A stretch of 64,000 nt of DNA from Prochilodus magdalenae (GCA_024036415.1 JAMWET010003916.1:186001-250000), one strand, 5' to 3'. Counted from the stretch's first letter, positions 1 to 13,600 are shown. Made by a program: numbers and translations. The notes: generated by a model from the sequence alone, not told the origin.

Positions 1-230
1 ACACACAGAAGCCATTTCCGGGTGAAACACAGTAATAAGGAGGGTTTCAAAGCCAGCTCGGTGTCATCGCTCATGTTGGGGTGGTGTAAGGGGGGATGGT
101 AAAACATAATGCTATTGGTCAGTATTATTTATCCATGACCACTGGTGCATGATGATGTAATCAAAACTCAGAAAACATTTTAGAGGCAGGGTAAATGTAA
201 CTAGGTTTATTTATTGTTTGTTTTGTTTGT

Positions 231-645
231 TTACAGTACTGTGCAAAAGTCTGATACCCCCCCTTCATTTATTCCCACTCCAGTTTAAATATCTGTTAAT
301 TAATTTTGTTTTTATTTATTAGGGACTTTTCTGATCAAAAGTCTGATCAACTATGCTTGACCTGATAGACCACTGTCAACTGTTATTCTCAAATAAACAG
401 AACTTAAACCTTTCATCTTTGAGAGAGAGGAGAAATAGAAGCCCACTCCTATATAAGATCCATTAATTCACATGTTCAGTCCATCCTTTTGCTTTAAAAA
501 GGCAACAGAACACTATGAGTCTGACAGGATGTGCAGTTGGCAAAGAAGCCAGTACTGAGAAAAGGAAAATGACAAACAAGAATTTTACACCCGCTGAGAT
601 TCTCAGTATGAGGGGACCAGACCAGAACCCAAACCTCAGCATCAT
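231..645 (+). mobile_element. Tc1-like transposon relic
   Basis: The left end carries tacagtactgtgcaaaagtc, a terminal sequence seen in fish Tc1-like elements and again at 39590. The + strand then matches the reverse complement of 39840-40250, including the block around gtccatccttttgct (479 on), which falls in the 'PSTVRRRL' part of the transposase. Many stops and indels. Bases 1-230 hold nothing recognised. Confidence 0.6.
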
Positions 646-3600
646 AGAATGTGGTTGCTATTACCTGGATTGTGAGAAAACGGAACCCCTATAAAATATT
701 TTGGATTCTTCTCGCAGTTGTGAATCCTGTCCACTAGCTTGTCACTTGATGTTAGCCAGTAGGGACAGCCGTTGGTAAAGCAACATTATTAGACAGCCTG
801 GAGTAGAAAACTAACTGCCAAACCTATTATTATGTCAGCTGACAGATGCCTGTGTTGGATAGCACTATGCAGAGTGATGGGGAGATGGTAGGCAACCCAG
901 AGAGTGTGTGAGGCCACAGATCATCACTGGGGAGCAAACTCATGGCCAATGGTTGCACCACTCAGGGGCCCAAAAGTCATTACATTATGGCAGAGCAAGA
1001 TCCTAGTCTGAAAAATGACTTGATGAATGATGCTTAACATGATCACGCACACAAGCACTAACAAGGCAGAAAAGGTCAGTTGTGATTTCAGCTTGGCGCT
1101 AATGCAAAGCCAAAGCACGCACACCTCACAGGTGGAGCTGTTTCTCGTCAAGGTCCTGGAACTGTAATGGTTTGCCTTGGCTTTGCTTTGGAGTGGAACT
1201 GTTAATTAGGATTCATAATCATGAAGATGAACACTGTAGAAATGTAAGCATTCATGGTTGTAATACTGCGCTTGCACAATTCAGATCACAGCTAGCAGGG
1301 GCTGAGACATTCCCTAATTCCCTAATTCCCTAATTGGCTAACGTTAGCTACAAGTTCTAATAAAGTTTTAAAGAAAATGATTTAATCTAAAGTTCAAAGA
1401 ACATTTTAAAGATGTTAAGAATATTAAATAACACTCCTATAAGGTTAAACTTTATGACATCATGTTTTAACTGCAACATTCAGAAGATGTTTTGGGGATG
1501 TTGTCCGGTTCACTGGTTATGCTACATGATAATGAAAGAAGAATGAATTCCTGGCACAACATTCAGGAAATATTTGATGAATGTTTTTAGGACCTGAGAT
1601 GAAATGTTGTAAGAGAACAGTGTCCTACCTTTAGAAAGAACTTTCTGGAAACCAAAAGGAAACTTCCAGCTGAAAACATTGATGGAACATTGCATTACCT
1701 TTTCTCAGAACAATTTCTAGCTGGGATCGCAGCCTGATTATGGATTTATGATAACATTTGTCATGGATTCATCATAAAATTACAATCCTATGTATGATTC
1801 CTCATGACATATGCTCACACTCGGAGCAAGAGAACCATTCCTGCCAAAAACATTTATGATATTCCATAAACCAGCCTTAAAGGCTTATCGTTAATTTAGA
1901 TCACCTGTTTCCTTTGCTTTGAATGGGTTCTTATGCTCTCTGCTCAACCTTCCTGATGATGGCATTAATATTTACAGGATCTATTGTTCGCTTGAATAAA
2001 ATTTCTAATAAAACATCAGTATGAGTTCAGCCTGAGGCAGGATTTTGAATGAAGGTTTCGCTTGGCTTTCTGCTAGTGGTTCTGCTTCTAAAACTCTATA
2101 CCTCTCTACCCTTAAAACTCCACTCTAATGTAACTGTCAGTCATCGTTTACTCTGAGCCGCTTTGGCCCAGTAGGTCTTTAGGGCATCTCATACTGTAAT
2201 GACCATTTAGGGGGGCGATTCCCTAAACATGAGGTAAAGACAATGTGGCCCCTGTGCTGAGACTGAACCTTTGACCCTAATCGCCATACATGACAGAGCA
2301 TCAGCCTGCGGTGATTACCCAACCGTTATTATTCTCATTAAAGGAATTGTCTTATTAATGGATTCTGGTATCATACAATGTTATCAAAGACAATGAAGAA
2401 CTGGCTGCTGTGAAGTTCAGTTCATTTCCATAATTGCGGATCTCAAGGGGCACTCTATAATCACACTGGTTTTTGTGACCATAACTCAGACATTACCTAA
2501 ATGCATATCTGCAGACCATCTATACAATTTAATCACTGACTTAAAGAGGCTTCATATAGCAAGACATATCATAAACCATTTCCAAAGCTTACTCCAGCTG
2601 TATGGTTTACACGTCTCAATGTTCTACAGACATAGAACTGTTTCTTCTCCTTTCCACACCTGCACCCAGTGCTGAAAAATAAAAGCTCAGGTTGATAAAA
2701 AATGGATGACAAAATATGACTGCTGAGAGGCATTCTTTGAAGGCGCTGTGAAGAACGAGTGAGAAAAAGCCTAGGAAAGATACAAAGAATTACTTTCCCA
2801 GGGTAGATTTCTCCAGTGCTCTGATTTCAGGTTACTCCATGTTTGTCCTCCTGCCTGCATCTGCTTGTGCGAATGGGAAAGTAGGTCCTACACAAAGACC
2901 TTGAGAACATAGAGGACATTTGGGCTGTGGACTCAGTGTCCTTGTCGAGTTATAGGATGCCTTGTCCTTCATATGGTCACTGAGGGTTTCCATGCCCTAG
3001 ACATACTATGTGTTGTACTGTACTTGTATATATGGTTTTTGCTGTTAGGAGAAAAGAGACTAGTTTATGTTTGTTATGTAACTATTGTCGTCTATCATTC
3101 CACTGTACAGTGGAAGCTCATATTATCCCAAAGGGCTTTGCTGCACTGGAGTCACGGGTCCTAGCCACCAGGGGGTCCTGCAGGTGTCATTGCAAACTGT
3201 ATACAAGTAAACAAATAAACAAAAAAGTAAATAATACTACGTCGCTCAATATGCGCTCTTATGGCCAAACACGGTCTGCCACCTGTCTTTAAAATGATCG
3301 AACACTTCTGTTGTGCTGGTTTTAGGTGCTGATGTTTTAATGTTCTCCTCCGTCTTTTCTACTGCCACCAGTTTGGTACCGGTCCTGTTGTCCAGGAAGT
3401 AGGTTCCTCACCTGCCTTCCATAATCTGCAGGACCTGCTTCAAGACCTGGGCTTACAATTGGGCCTAAACCGAAGACTCTTTAATTCCTAAGAACTGCCA
3501 TCCTTTAAATTGTTCACCTCGTTGAGGACTAAAACATTATTTTCCATCACTGTTTCCATTCGTGTCTTGAAAAGACGTCTTGTTTTTCCAATGGAAACAA

Positions 3601-3930
3601 TAAAAAAATTAAAAATTAAAATTTTCTTATTAGTGGGCTTTGCGGAAGTGAAGCCAAAGGTTCATATCTTACAATAAACATGGAATTAGCAATATATATA
3701 CCAACGTCCTTTTTTAAAACCAACCATGTGTCAACTTTCTGTTGTTAATAACATCATTATATTAATTGTTTAGTTTGTGTTGCCTAATTGCACAGTGAGC
3801 AAGGCCCCATTAACCCACTGGTCTGTTCAGCCCAGTCCCAGGCCCTGGTCACCCGGGGGGTCCTATGAGCATCATCACAATTTGTATTTTACTTGCAAGT
3901 TGCCCAGAAAAAAATAGACATATATCTATA
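646..3930. other. Intergenic, no gene recognised
   Basis: AT-rich, with only short open frames. A short tandem of ccctaatt lies near 1312-1335. Around 1400-1720 there is a loose series of gaacatt/gatgttt motifs that looks like an old dispersed repeat. No coding homology seen. Confidence 0.6.
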
Positions 3931-3934
3931 GTCC

Positions 3935-4030
3935 TGTGCAAAAGTTTGTGCATCCCTGAACACTTTTAAACACAGCACTACTCTACTAACTACAGTCCAT
4001 AAAGAGTTTCACATACTCTTTATGGACTAT
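3935..4030. repeat. Transposon-end-like fragment with a perfect hairpin
   Basis: cctgtgcaaaagtttgtgca resembles the outer end of a fish DNA transposon. It is followed by a perfect 14-bp inverted repeat: agtccataaagagt at 3994-4007 and its complement at 4015-4028, with a 7-nt loop. Confidence 0.55.
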
Positions 4031-5629
4031 ATGGGAATAGAAAAACATAAATTGTATCACCTTGTAAAGAATCACAGACATAACAAGCTAGTGTAGTCGA
4101 CCTTAGTTTGTACATTTCACTTAGCCTAAGCTCTAGACGATATCAAACAAACATGAAAGGTGGCATCGCAAGCAGAATATAACACTGAATAGTAACCAGG
4201 AACAGAAGAACTCTTGGTTCTGACCAATGTTTTTAACAAAATCAGAAAACAGTGTTGTTTACAGTGTCAGTGACCACAATGCAGGCCAGCCCGGCCCTGT
4301 TAGCAAGCAGCAAACCCATTGTTTTCAGTGTATTGTGACCACATGTCGATGTGCTCATTAATGTCCTTTGTTTTATTTCGTTGTATGTCAGCACTAAATG
4401 ACTATATGCATGCCCCCTGGAATTCATCACAGCCTTTTCTCAGGAAGAAAGTTTTTGGCAGGAAAGAGTTTGAGCCCAAATATGCTTTAGTGCAGCTTTG
4501 ATGATGTGTAATCCATGTCCAGGTCACTTGTACTGTGTGGTCCAATAAGACTGGCCCTGTATTGTTGCACCACAAGCCCTGCATGAACATTGTTTCGTTA
4601 CACTGCACGGTCATATATAGCTGGGATGGCAAAGTTCTGCTCGATCTTGGTGTTAAGATGTTACAGGGACACAAAGCCACAACAGCGAGAGACAAAGGAA
4701 GGTATTCTCTCTTAGACAGTCTGATTTGCCACAGTGGCCTCCTATGTATAGCTCCCTTAGTTCCCTGTATCAAGTGTCGTAATAGCTACGGAGGAACGAA
4801 AATGTGAGTGGAAAGCCAAAGCCAGTCTCCAGAGCTTGCTCCCGCATAATGTTCAGAAGGTCAGTGGTGAGTTTGGGAAAGGGCCCAGAACGAGAGCAGA
4901 TTTTTGGGCCAGGTTCGCACTGAAGACAGACATGACCCCCTCCAGGACAAGACTCTTAACACTGCCAACACTGTGAGCAAGCTCAAGAGAGAGAATTGCG
5001 CATTTGTCAACTGATTTACATAAGATCCTACCATGTGTTCACCAAATGTGAGTCTGACAAAGAGAGGCTCATGTGTACACTGCTGCTAAACATGGAGCGC
5101 TGTTTGGTGGCAGCAGGGAGAGGGCTTTCTGATTTGAATGATGTTGACAGTGATACCATGGTGGCAAGCAGGAGATCAGAACCAACAAAAAATAGCAACG
5201 GCTCCTAAAGGCATGCTTCAAACTTACATCAGTTCCCATTCCCCCCAGACGTAATCGATAAGTTAAGACCTGTGTAGCGTCCAAACTTTGCTTCTTTCAT
5301 TTTTAAACTGGAGCTACAAGGCAGACGTTGCTAACAAACACTAGACGTCAACAGACTTCTCTCAGCCCACACAAGCGACTTCCAGATACCAATACTACAC
5401 AAAGCTTCTCAGAGTAGGCTTGCTGATCTAAGATCAGGTTTCTTTTCTATTTACTGTGAGTTTACTGACAAGGACAGATCCTAGTTCTGTTGCCCTGACT
5501 CTGAAAAGCTCATTCTGTGAAGTCCACATTTTGCAGGTAGTTTAAGTATCTCATTTTAACATCACAGCTTCAAAGCAGCTTAAGCTACAGATAAACTCGT
5601 CATCATAAGAATAGTGGCACACAGTTGCT
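4031..5629. other. Intergenic, no gene recognised
   Basis: Overlapping short open frames on both strands at 4402-4807 do not resemble any known protein and are probably chance. Nothing else seen. Confidence 0.55.
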
Positions 5630-5708
5630 CCCAGAAGGAATCACCTGACAGGAATGAAACGTGGTGGGTAGGTTTGACTATGTGAGACATGCAAATGATT
5701 CAAGTTTT
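5630..5708 (+). mobile_element. Fragment of the CCAGAAGGAATT-end family
   Basis: cagaaggaatcacctgacag, then tgtgagacatgcaaatgatt and caagtttt match the right end of 31122-31638 read in reverse complement. Confidence 0.5.
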
Positions 5709-5935
5709 ACGGGTTTTGGGATTTGGCCAGAGTCCGTGTCAGAGTCCTGACCTTACCCCTATTGAGATGCTGTGGTGTGATCTGAAGAAGTCTGGGTAGG
5801 CGAGGCGTCCCGGAAATATTGTTGAACTGAAACACATCTGCAGGAGGAACGGTTTCAAATTCTGCATATTGTGTAAATCTTGTTTGCAGCTACAGGAAGT
5901 GTTTGGTGGAGCAGGATCCTGCTAAAGAAGGATAT
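5709..5935 (+). mobile_element. Tc1-like transposase C-terminal fragment
   Basis: Plus-strand reading gives SPDLTPIEMLWCDLKK (about 5735-5790), the region around the last catalytic acid of Tc1 transposases. It is followed by gaaatattgttgaactgaaa and ctacaggaagtgtttggtgg, as in the C-terminal end. Frameshifted, truncated at the left. Confidence 0.7.
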
Positions 5936-6245
5936 ACAGGTTGTTAACGTCGCTTACTTTTTCTAGCTCTCTCTGTAGATGCTTGCTCCACTCTCTCTTA
6001 GACTATCAATGTCTAATAAACATACATATCAGAGAATTTCTACAGACCCCTCCTGCCTTTGTATATTCTGTATGTTGTGTATATTTTGTGCATTTTGTAT
6101 TTATTTAATATAACTTTTATATCTCCTTATTTTAATATGTTTCGTATGTATATAGTGTTGTCCTGCTGTAGAGTATCAACCTGAGCCTCACCACAAGTGA
6201 ATGTCCTGACGTTGTGCAAATGACAAATAAACCTGAAACTTGAAC
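5936..6245 (+). mobile_element. Possible 3' end of a non-LTR retrotransposon
   Basis: AT-rich tail with repeated tgtatattttgtgcatttt-type runs, ending gtgcaaatgacaaataaacc, a form common at the 3' ends of fish LINEs. No coding part is present. Confidence 0.35.
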
Positions 6246-6291
6246 CTGAACTCAATATCCTCAATAAAGGGCATGAAATGTACAGCTGTTT

Positions 6292-7170
6292 GGCCCAATC
6301 GCATTTCTGTTTTTACCCCTACCCCTTGTTTTCGAGTGTAACCCTTCCCTCTTGAAACTGTGTTAGAAGGGTAGTGGTGGAAACCCCCCCACCCCCACCC
6401 CGCCGGTGAAATGGGACAACTCTTCCAAAACTGGCTACGTCATCAGTTGTCATCAATGACCTATATGTAAATAGACGAGGAGCATGTGCACTTGTGATTC
6501 ATTCACTTCATTTAACTTCAGTTCCACTGAATAAGAGGAGCACAATTATAAAGATGCCTTCCTTCATTACCAGGCTGCGAGAGGGGCTCTGTAGGAAACC
6601 CTGCAGTGATAGCAGAGGTGGGTTAAGTTCAGCTCCTCACGGCTTTAATACACTTAGGCCATCATATGCCTTCAAACGGGGGGTGACAACGATGTAATAT
6701 CGCCACCAAGAATTCTTCAGTGATGTGAAGATGAGCTTAGCTTTTTAATTGCCAGCTTAATGACTGAGTTTCTCTGTTTCACCGTAAATGGTACAGCAGC
6801 CTCAGGTACCAGAACGTAACCGCGGCACCATTTAAAGTGGAAAGGGAAATTTCGCTCAGTAGCGACGGAGACATCAGCGTATTACTAGTTTAAACATTAA
6901 ACACAAATACAAAAAACCATAAACACCGTTACAATGATTCTCTCTCTTTGGTCACTTGTACAGCCATCTTGCCATGATTTGCAGGGCATTCTGGGAATTT
7001 TGAATTGTGCCTCTGAAAAATCTCTGTGTGCAGGACCATGTAGGCCTAACACTTCACCCTAACCCTCCATCTTAACAACAATCGGGACAACCCTACCCTT
7101 AGAGGTGAACACGTGAAACGGAGGGGGTAGGGCTAAGTGTTGAGGGGAATGGGGGAAATGGGATTGGGCC
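6292..7170. mobile_element. 879-bp element with inverted terminal repeats
   Basis: The left end ggcccaatcgcatttc and the reverse complement of the right end ggcccaatcccatttc agree at 15 of 16 bases. Similarity continues more weakly (taccccta, cctac). No transposase is recognised. A foldback copy (6771-6856) is nested inside. Confidence 0.6.
6771..6856. mobile_element. Foldback element copy, nested
   Basis: taaatggtacagcagcctca, cagaacgtaaccgcggcacc and atttaaagtgg match the inner arms of the family at 32396-32530. Confidence 0.45.
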
Positions 7171-8260
7171 TTTGTTACATGTTATTAATGATCAATGCAG
7201 AAATCCAGGGAATTCTGGTTCACTTGCTTTTGTGCACAGTGATGAGGACGTAAGGTCTGTTTTTAGTTCCTAGGCATCAACCCAGGCCATCTCTGAAGCC
7301 CCCTTGAGTTCCCTAACAAAGATTTCTTTTTAAGATCTTAGAATTTAAAAAGGTTTATCAAAAAAACAAGTCATTTTAAAAAAAACAATATATGTTCTCT
7401 TATTGGCTAAAGGAATGGGTGGCAACGCTTCCACAGGCCATGCGTCGCTGAAGCCCTTATCTTGAGAAGAAGCATCAGGTTCCACTTAAAGCCACAAAAG
7501 TATGTCATTTATGGTTGATAAACAAACTCCCTTCTCTCATTAGAGTCAGAGGCGCATCAATAGATCATGAAGGAATGAGAGCAGCAGTCCTACCAGCATG
7601 TGTAAACTGACAGTCACTTGGAATTGTGGTGTAAACGAAATGTCAATTTTCTGGTAAAAAAAAAAAAAGCAAGCTGCATAAACCAGATCAGCCCAACTAA
7701 ACCCAAACCGCTGTCATTAGGGAGAGTAGCCTCCGCGAACTCTGGAAGGTCTGAAGAGGAGTTTTGCGCTCCTCTGAAGCACGGAGGGAAATCCAGCTGC
7801 TCTATTTGTGTGCTCTGTTTTCTGTGTGTGCCGCTCCTGTCAGAAGAGCAGGTGTTTACAGCATGTTCAGAAACAGAACATGGTGGGTGTTTGTGTATTC
7901 AGGTTCCCTATGTATGTGGAACCATTCGACGATTAAAATAAAACATGATCAATTCAGCTGCTTAATGGAGCCGTCAAGATCTGTTTATTTCTGAGAAAAA
8001 GGTACATACTGCACACACTGCACACAAACACGATAATACATCGGAATACTAATTCCAGCTGCAGTAGACACTGCGTCTCTCGTGCAGAGCGATCGCTGCA
8101 CACAGGGCTCTGGAGATTTTGTGGGTTAATTACAAAAACAAGGTGAAGTGTTTCTCAGGAAGGATGGACGCTTTCCTCACAGAGCATTTCCTCCAGCAAT
8201 ACGTCAATAAAACGAGCCTCCTGGAAAATAATGATAATAATAAAAAGGTCAGAGGATTCC
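7171..8260. other. Intergenic, no gene recognised
   Basis: Only short open frames (for example 7618-7941) without recognisable similarity. A-run near 7657. Confidence 0.55.
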
Positions 8261-9700
8261 ATACTAATTCTACACTGACTCTATATTGACTCAAAACTGA
8301 CTCTATACTGATTCTACACTGACTCAATACTGATTCTACACTGAGTCTATACTGACTCCATACTTATTCTGCACTGACTCAATACTGATACTACACTGAC
8401 TCCATACTGATTCTATACTGACTCAAAACTGACTCTATACTGATTCTACACTGACTCCATACTGATTCTATACTGACTCAAAATTGACTCAATACTGATT
8501 CTATACTGACTCCATACTGATTCTATACTAACTCGATACTGATTCTCTACTGACTCAATACTGATTCTACACTGCATCTATACTGACTCAATACTGATTC
8601 TGCACTGACTCAATACTGATTCTATACTGACTCAATACTGATTCTAAACTGACTCAATATTGATTCTATACTGACTCGATACTGATTCTCTACTGACTCA
8701 ATACTGATTCTACACTGACTCAATACTGATTCTACACTGACTCTATACTGACTCAATACTGATTCTACACTGAATCTATACTGACTCCATACTGATTCTA
8801 TACTGACTCAATACTGATTCTATTATATTACACTGACCTTTACTGATTCTCTTCCATTGTACTGACTTTATACTGATTCTCTTCCATTATATTGACCTTT
8901 ACTGATTCTCTTCCATTGTACTGACTTTATACTGATTCTCTTCCATTATATTGACTTTATACTGATTCTATTTCATTATACTGAATCAATACTGATTAGA
9001 TAGTATAATACTGACCCAATGCTTAGTCTGTTCTATTATACTGATTTGATACTAAATGATAAGTGATATTATACTGCTCGGTCCTGATTCTATTCTATAT
9101 ACTGACTCAGTACTGATTCTGTTAAATTATACTGACTCTATACTAATTCTCTATAATTATAGTGACTCTATGCTGATTGTGTTCTATTATACTGACTCAA
9201 TACTGATTATGTTATATAATACTGACTCAATATTTATTCTATTCTATAATACTGACTATATACGGACTATGTTCTATTATACTGGCTCAATACTGATTCT
9301 GTTTCAGTATACTGATACTACTTAATTTTACTGACTCAACACATTCTATACTGACTTTATACTGACTCAGTTCTATTATACTGACTCAGTACTGGCTTTA
9401 TTCTATAATACTGACTGTATACTGATTACTTTTATTACACTGACTTTATACTGATTCTGTTCTATTATACTTACTCTATATTGATTATATGCCATTACAC
9501 TGACTCTTTACTGACTATATTTTATGATACGGACTCTATGCTGAATATATTCTATTATACTGACTCCATATTGATTCTTTTCTATTATACAGACTCAATA
9601 CTTATTCTGTTTCATTATACTAAATCAATACTGATTCTGTTCTATTATACTGACTTGATACTGATTTAGTTCTACCGTACTGACTCTACACTTATTTCAT
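8261..9700 (+). repeat. 1.4-kb minisatellite on an 11-bp ACTGAYTCWAY unit
   Basis: From 8261 to about 8820 the array is an 11-mer (actgactcaat / actgattctac) in alternating pairs, 22-bp period. From 8820 to 9000 units gain an insert (cttccattgt). From about 9000 to 9700 the period is 30 bp: actgactctat plus actgattctgttctattat. The 30-bp period keeps one frame open, giving a decapeptide-like YYTDSILILF read-through that is probably meaningless. Confidence 0.93.
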
Positions 9701-9782
9701 TTTTTAAATGGACTAGAATTGACAAATAAATTAAATTAAGCAAACGTCCAAAACATAAAGGCAAACCGAGAGAAATAACCCA

Positions 9783-9786
<4 letters not shown>

Positions 9787-9822
<36 letters not shown>
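9787..9822 (+). repeat. (AG)n microsatellite
   Basis: About 18 AG units, followed by a purine-rich stretch to about 9910. Confidence 0.95.
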
Positions 9823-9825
<3 letters not shown>

Positions 9826-10114
9826 GTGGGGTGGTAGGATACGAGAGTGGAGAGAGGGAGGAGAACAGAGGGAGGGAACAGGGAGAGACTGATTGAGGAG
9901 GAGTGTAGGTAGAGCAGGCTGAAGAGGAGCTCGGTAACTGAGCACACGCAGGCTGACTTCTTTTTCCGTTTCTGTTTAGCGAAGCTGAGGTCAGATCAGA
10001 GTTGAGTTCAGAGAGCAGAATGAAACTCTAGCGGCTTCATCTGCATAGATAAATATAGCACGCTCACACACCGCACACAAGTGCACTAGACACTACAGTC
10101 TAACTAGTACTATC

Positions 10115-10156
10115 ATGAACTGGTCGCACTCACCTTTCATGTACATGGGCAAAGCA
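10115..10156 (+). CDS. Speculative short coding exon
   Basis: ATG with A at -3 opens MNWSHSPFMYMGKA and ends at a strong donor, GCA|GTAAGT. A TATA-like ataaatata lies about 65 nt upstream (10049-10057). Spliced to 26992 it would be in frame with the receptor, but the gap is 16.8 kb and the peptide is not recognised. Chance is a fair explanation. Confidence 0.12.
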
Positions 10157-10525
10157 GTAAGTGAAACTTTGCTGGGTGACTGATTCATGTTCACACTGAA
10201 ATGTCCAGACATGAGAAGCAGGCTTATGGAGAGAGGAGCAGGAATCGTTAGTGGAGCAGAAGAGAAAGTGGACTAGTGGGCATCAGAGAGTGGAGGAGAG
10301 AGCTGGGTGAGTAATGCTACTATTTAACTCCTCTGATGCTTTACCTCCCCTAGTGCTGAAAATGCTTGATGAAGGAGCGCTACTGTTTCTTAGTGTGCTA
10401 AGGCTACTGTTGGGATCCTGCAGCTGCTGCTGTTGTGTAATACAGTGTTGAATGGCCACTAGAATAACCTACAGTGTTCATTTCCAACTGCTTACAACAC
10501 ATTCATACCTATAAACAACAAAAAC

Positions 10526-10616
10526 TATATTATATTATATTATATTATATTATATTATATTATATTATATTATATTATATTATATTATATTATATTATAT
10601 TATATTATATTATATT
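10526..10616 (+). repeat. (TATAT)n pentanucleotide array
   Basis: About 18 perfect copies of a 5-bp unit. Its purity suggests recent expansion. Confidence 0.95.
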
Positions 10617-13600
10617 AGCTGTTGGTGTTCTTGTTTATGACTAATTAACAAAGGTTCAAGATAATAATAACAATAATAATGAGAATTTGAATAATAATGA
10701 TTATTATTAGTTTTATTATTATTATTTTAGTGACTGCTTTAGTAATAAGTTATATTTGAAGGCTACACCTCTTTGTGTAATGAGACAGATTAAAGTACCA
10801 GTTCAGTTCCCTAAAAAACATGTTTCACATGAAATCCGTGTAAAGAACCTTTTAACTTTTGTTTTTACACTCACGCATCTCATTTTCCAAAAACTGTTCA
10901 AAGTAGAACTGGCCTTTGGCATCATTCAAGCAAATCCATCCTGGCACTTTTATTTTTTGAGAGTGTTTTTAGTAAAGGCAGTGGTTACAAGTAGAACCAT
11001 AAGAATTCAAAGAATTGCAAAAAACCAACTTTGCAGGGCTAAATTGTCCTTCTCTATGACAAAGAACGTGTTTTATGTGGTTATTTAAATAACCTTTTAT
11101 TAAAATCGTACCGTATAAGACCAAAAAGCATCCGACTAGTTAAATAAGTCAAAGATTGTTTTCTTGATACTATAGAAGCTAAGAGTGCAAAATAATGGTT
11201 CTTACATGAGTTCCTTGGGTTGGACATACATTCAGAGGCTAAACTAGAGGCTTTATGGATTTAAAACCTCATTTTTATAAACATGCTTCACAATCACACA
11301 CCTCACTTACAAAGAGGATTCTCCACTGAAAGGTACTTTAGGGACCCAGAAGTGGGCGTTCATTCACCAAAAGGATCCAAACGAACCTCCATAGCACCTT
11401 AATTTTTGAGAGTGTTGGTTTATCTGCAAGCCATAAGTGAGCCAATCCTGTGGGCATAAATCAGATGCTCAATCACACTGCAAAAATGATATCTTGGCAG
11501 GTGAAATAATCTTATTTCTGTTTGATGTATCTTATATTTACATATAATTACTTCTAATTGCATGGTGAGATTGCTGTAAGCTTGTTACATGACTATGTAC
11601 TTATTTTAAGTATCTTTAGCGAGTCTGATTATGCTGCAGATTTGTCTTTTAAATATTACGATTAATATTACTTAAAATAAACAAAACAATTTGCCGGTAC
11701 AATGAGATAATTTAGCTAACTACAAGCACTTTAAACATGTACAGTTTTAGCTTCTGCTAAGGATTAAACAGTAGACAGAGACAGAGTGGATCAGCCTGGC
11801 TACAGCCTGCAGAGCTGTAGAGTTAAAAGCCTGTTCAGCAGCTCCCAGCACAGTGCCACACTGCTGGAGCCATTTATACAAACAATACGATCTATGGACT
11901 GTTTATAGGATGATTGCAGTTGGCTGCATTTTGACACTCACTGTGAGAAGGTTCCAGGGCTCCGGCGCAGGGAGGCACACAGCTTGCAGGGTCCAGAGTG
12001 CTGCTGATTGCTGTGCACACTTTGCACTTCTCTTTTTAATTAGAGCTATAAGCTGCCTCATAATCTTTCACAATAAACTCACACATTGCTGACCTGTACG
12101 CTGCTTATGTCATAGCTGCCTTTCCGAGGTCACAGTTCATGAATCATAACAGATCTTTGCTTGTATTTGTTTTCATTGGCTTATTATTTTCAGCCTTATG
12201 TCTGGAAGACCTGTTGGGGTTTAGACACACACAGATGTATATATACATATATATGAAAAAAATAAGCCAATGGAAATAAATATATACCTATATGGGAACA
12301 TATTATAAAAACACTTCAGTGTGAAATGATCTGAGGGCGCTACAAGCGGTAAAAGCTCAGACTGGTTGTGTTGGTGAATCTGCACTGTAAATCTGTCATC
12401 ATTATGTACAAGGGCAGGTGTGACTCGGAGTTAAGCCTTATTCCAGCATGGTCAAACAGAAGAAACGGAAATTAAAAATAAGGCCATGCCACATGTCTCA
12501 GTAAGTGAGCTAAGACTGACCTGTAGAACTGTTGGTGAGGGTGTATATGATGAAAAAAGAAATGGCTGTAGCAGCAGAGTGAGTTCTCATTGCTTATAAT
12601 GAGACTTCATAAACAAAATATATCAACTCTACACTTTTACTTTTTACACCTTTTTGAAAATGGCATTGTGTGCACAGTTAATGATCAGCACAAATGGTCT
12701 AAAAATTAGACATTATACACTATATATAATTACATAATTTAATTATTCAGATGGATAGAGTGGTTTGACATTAAATGAAACTCACTGGTGGAGAGGAGAA
12801 CTAGGAGTTGTGATGTTTACAGAGCAAAAATATTCCTTATACTGACCAGGAAATGTGTCTTTACAGGTTTTTATTGACACAGTCAGAACAAATCCTAGTA
12901 TCTGTATTTAAAGAGGGCTTGCTATGCTCATTTTCAGGGATCGCAGTTTTATTTTTGGGTCCTACTAGAGTAGATTTGCAGGTTTCGCTGTTCTGAAAAC
13001 ATATTATTTTTCTCATACTGCACATCTCGTTCCACACTCTCACACGTCTGACAGGCTCTGCCTTTAAGCCCCTCCTCACGATAACCCCAGTGTGCTCTGA
13101 ATGGGCAGTTCATCCACTCGGTTCTGATTGGCCAAGTATCAGAGCAGGATCCTGCTACAAGCTCCTCATCCACATTCATAACCGTAGTTTCTGTGCAGTG
13201 TCTGAGGGCATGCCAAGCTTGCAAGTAGGCAGGCAATAAGCCCTGTGTTACAAGATTACATCACCAGATACTCCCTCGGACGTGTATTTGGGGTTTAATC
13301 ATTTTAGCCATTTCTCATAATAACCTTCTGTGCGGGTAGCTTTAGAGGCAAACTCTAAACTCTTAAAGTCTTTGGACATCTGATACACATTTTAATAAGT
13401 TACAGTTCAGCAGCCAGTCATTCCTATGATTTAGCCTAGTTTCAGGTCTATCTGAGTTAACAGGAAGCTACAAAGTCCACAAGGTCACATTAACATTAAC
13501 CAGCGATAACACACCATTACCATCTTTATATCTACTGTCAGCTACTGTCAGATAAGAGCAGGTATTAGAGCTAGTACTCACACACCTAACACATCTAGTA

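Noticed and set aside
9056..9669. Decapeptide-repeat frames (YYTDSILILF type)
   Set aside because: They arise because the 30-bp minisatellite period is a multiple of three; no start context, splice sites or homology.
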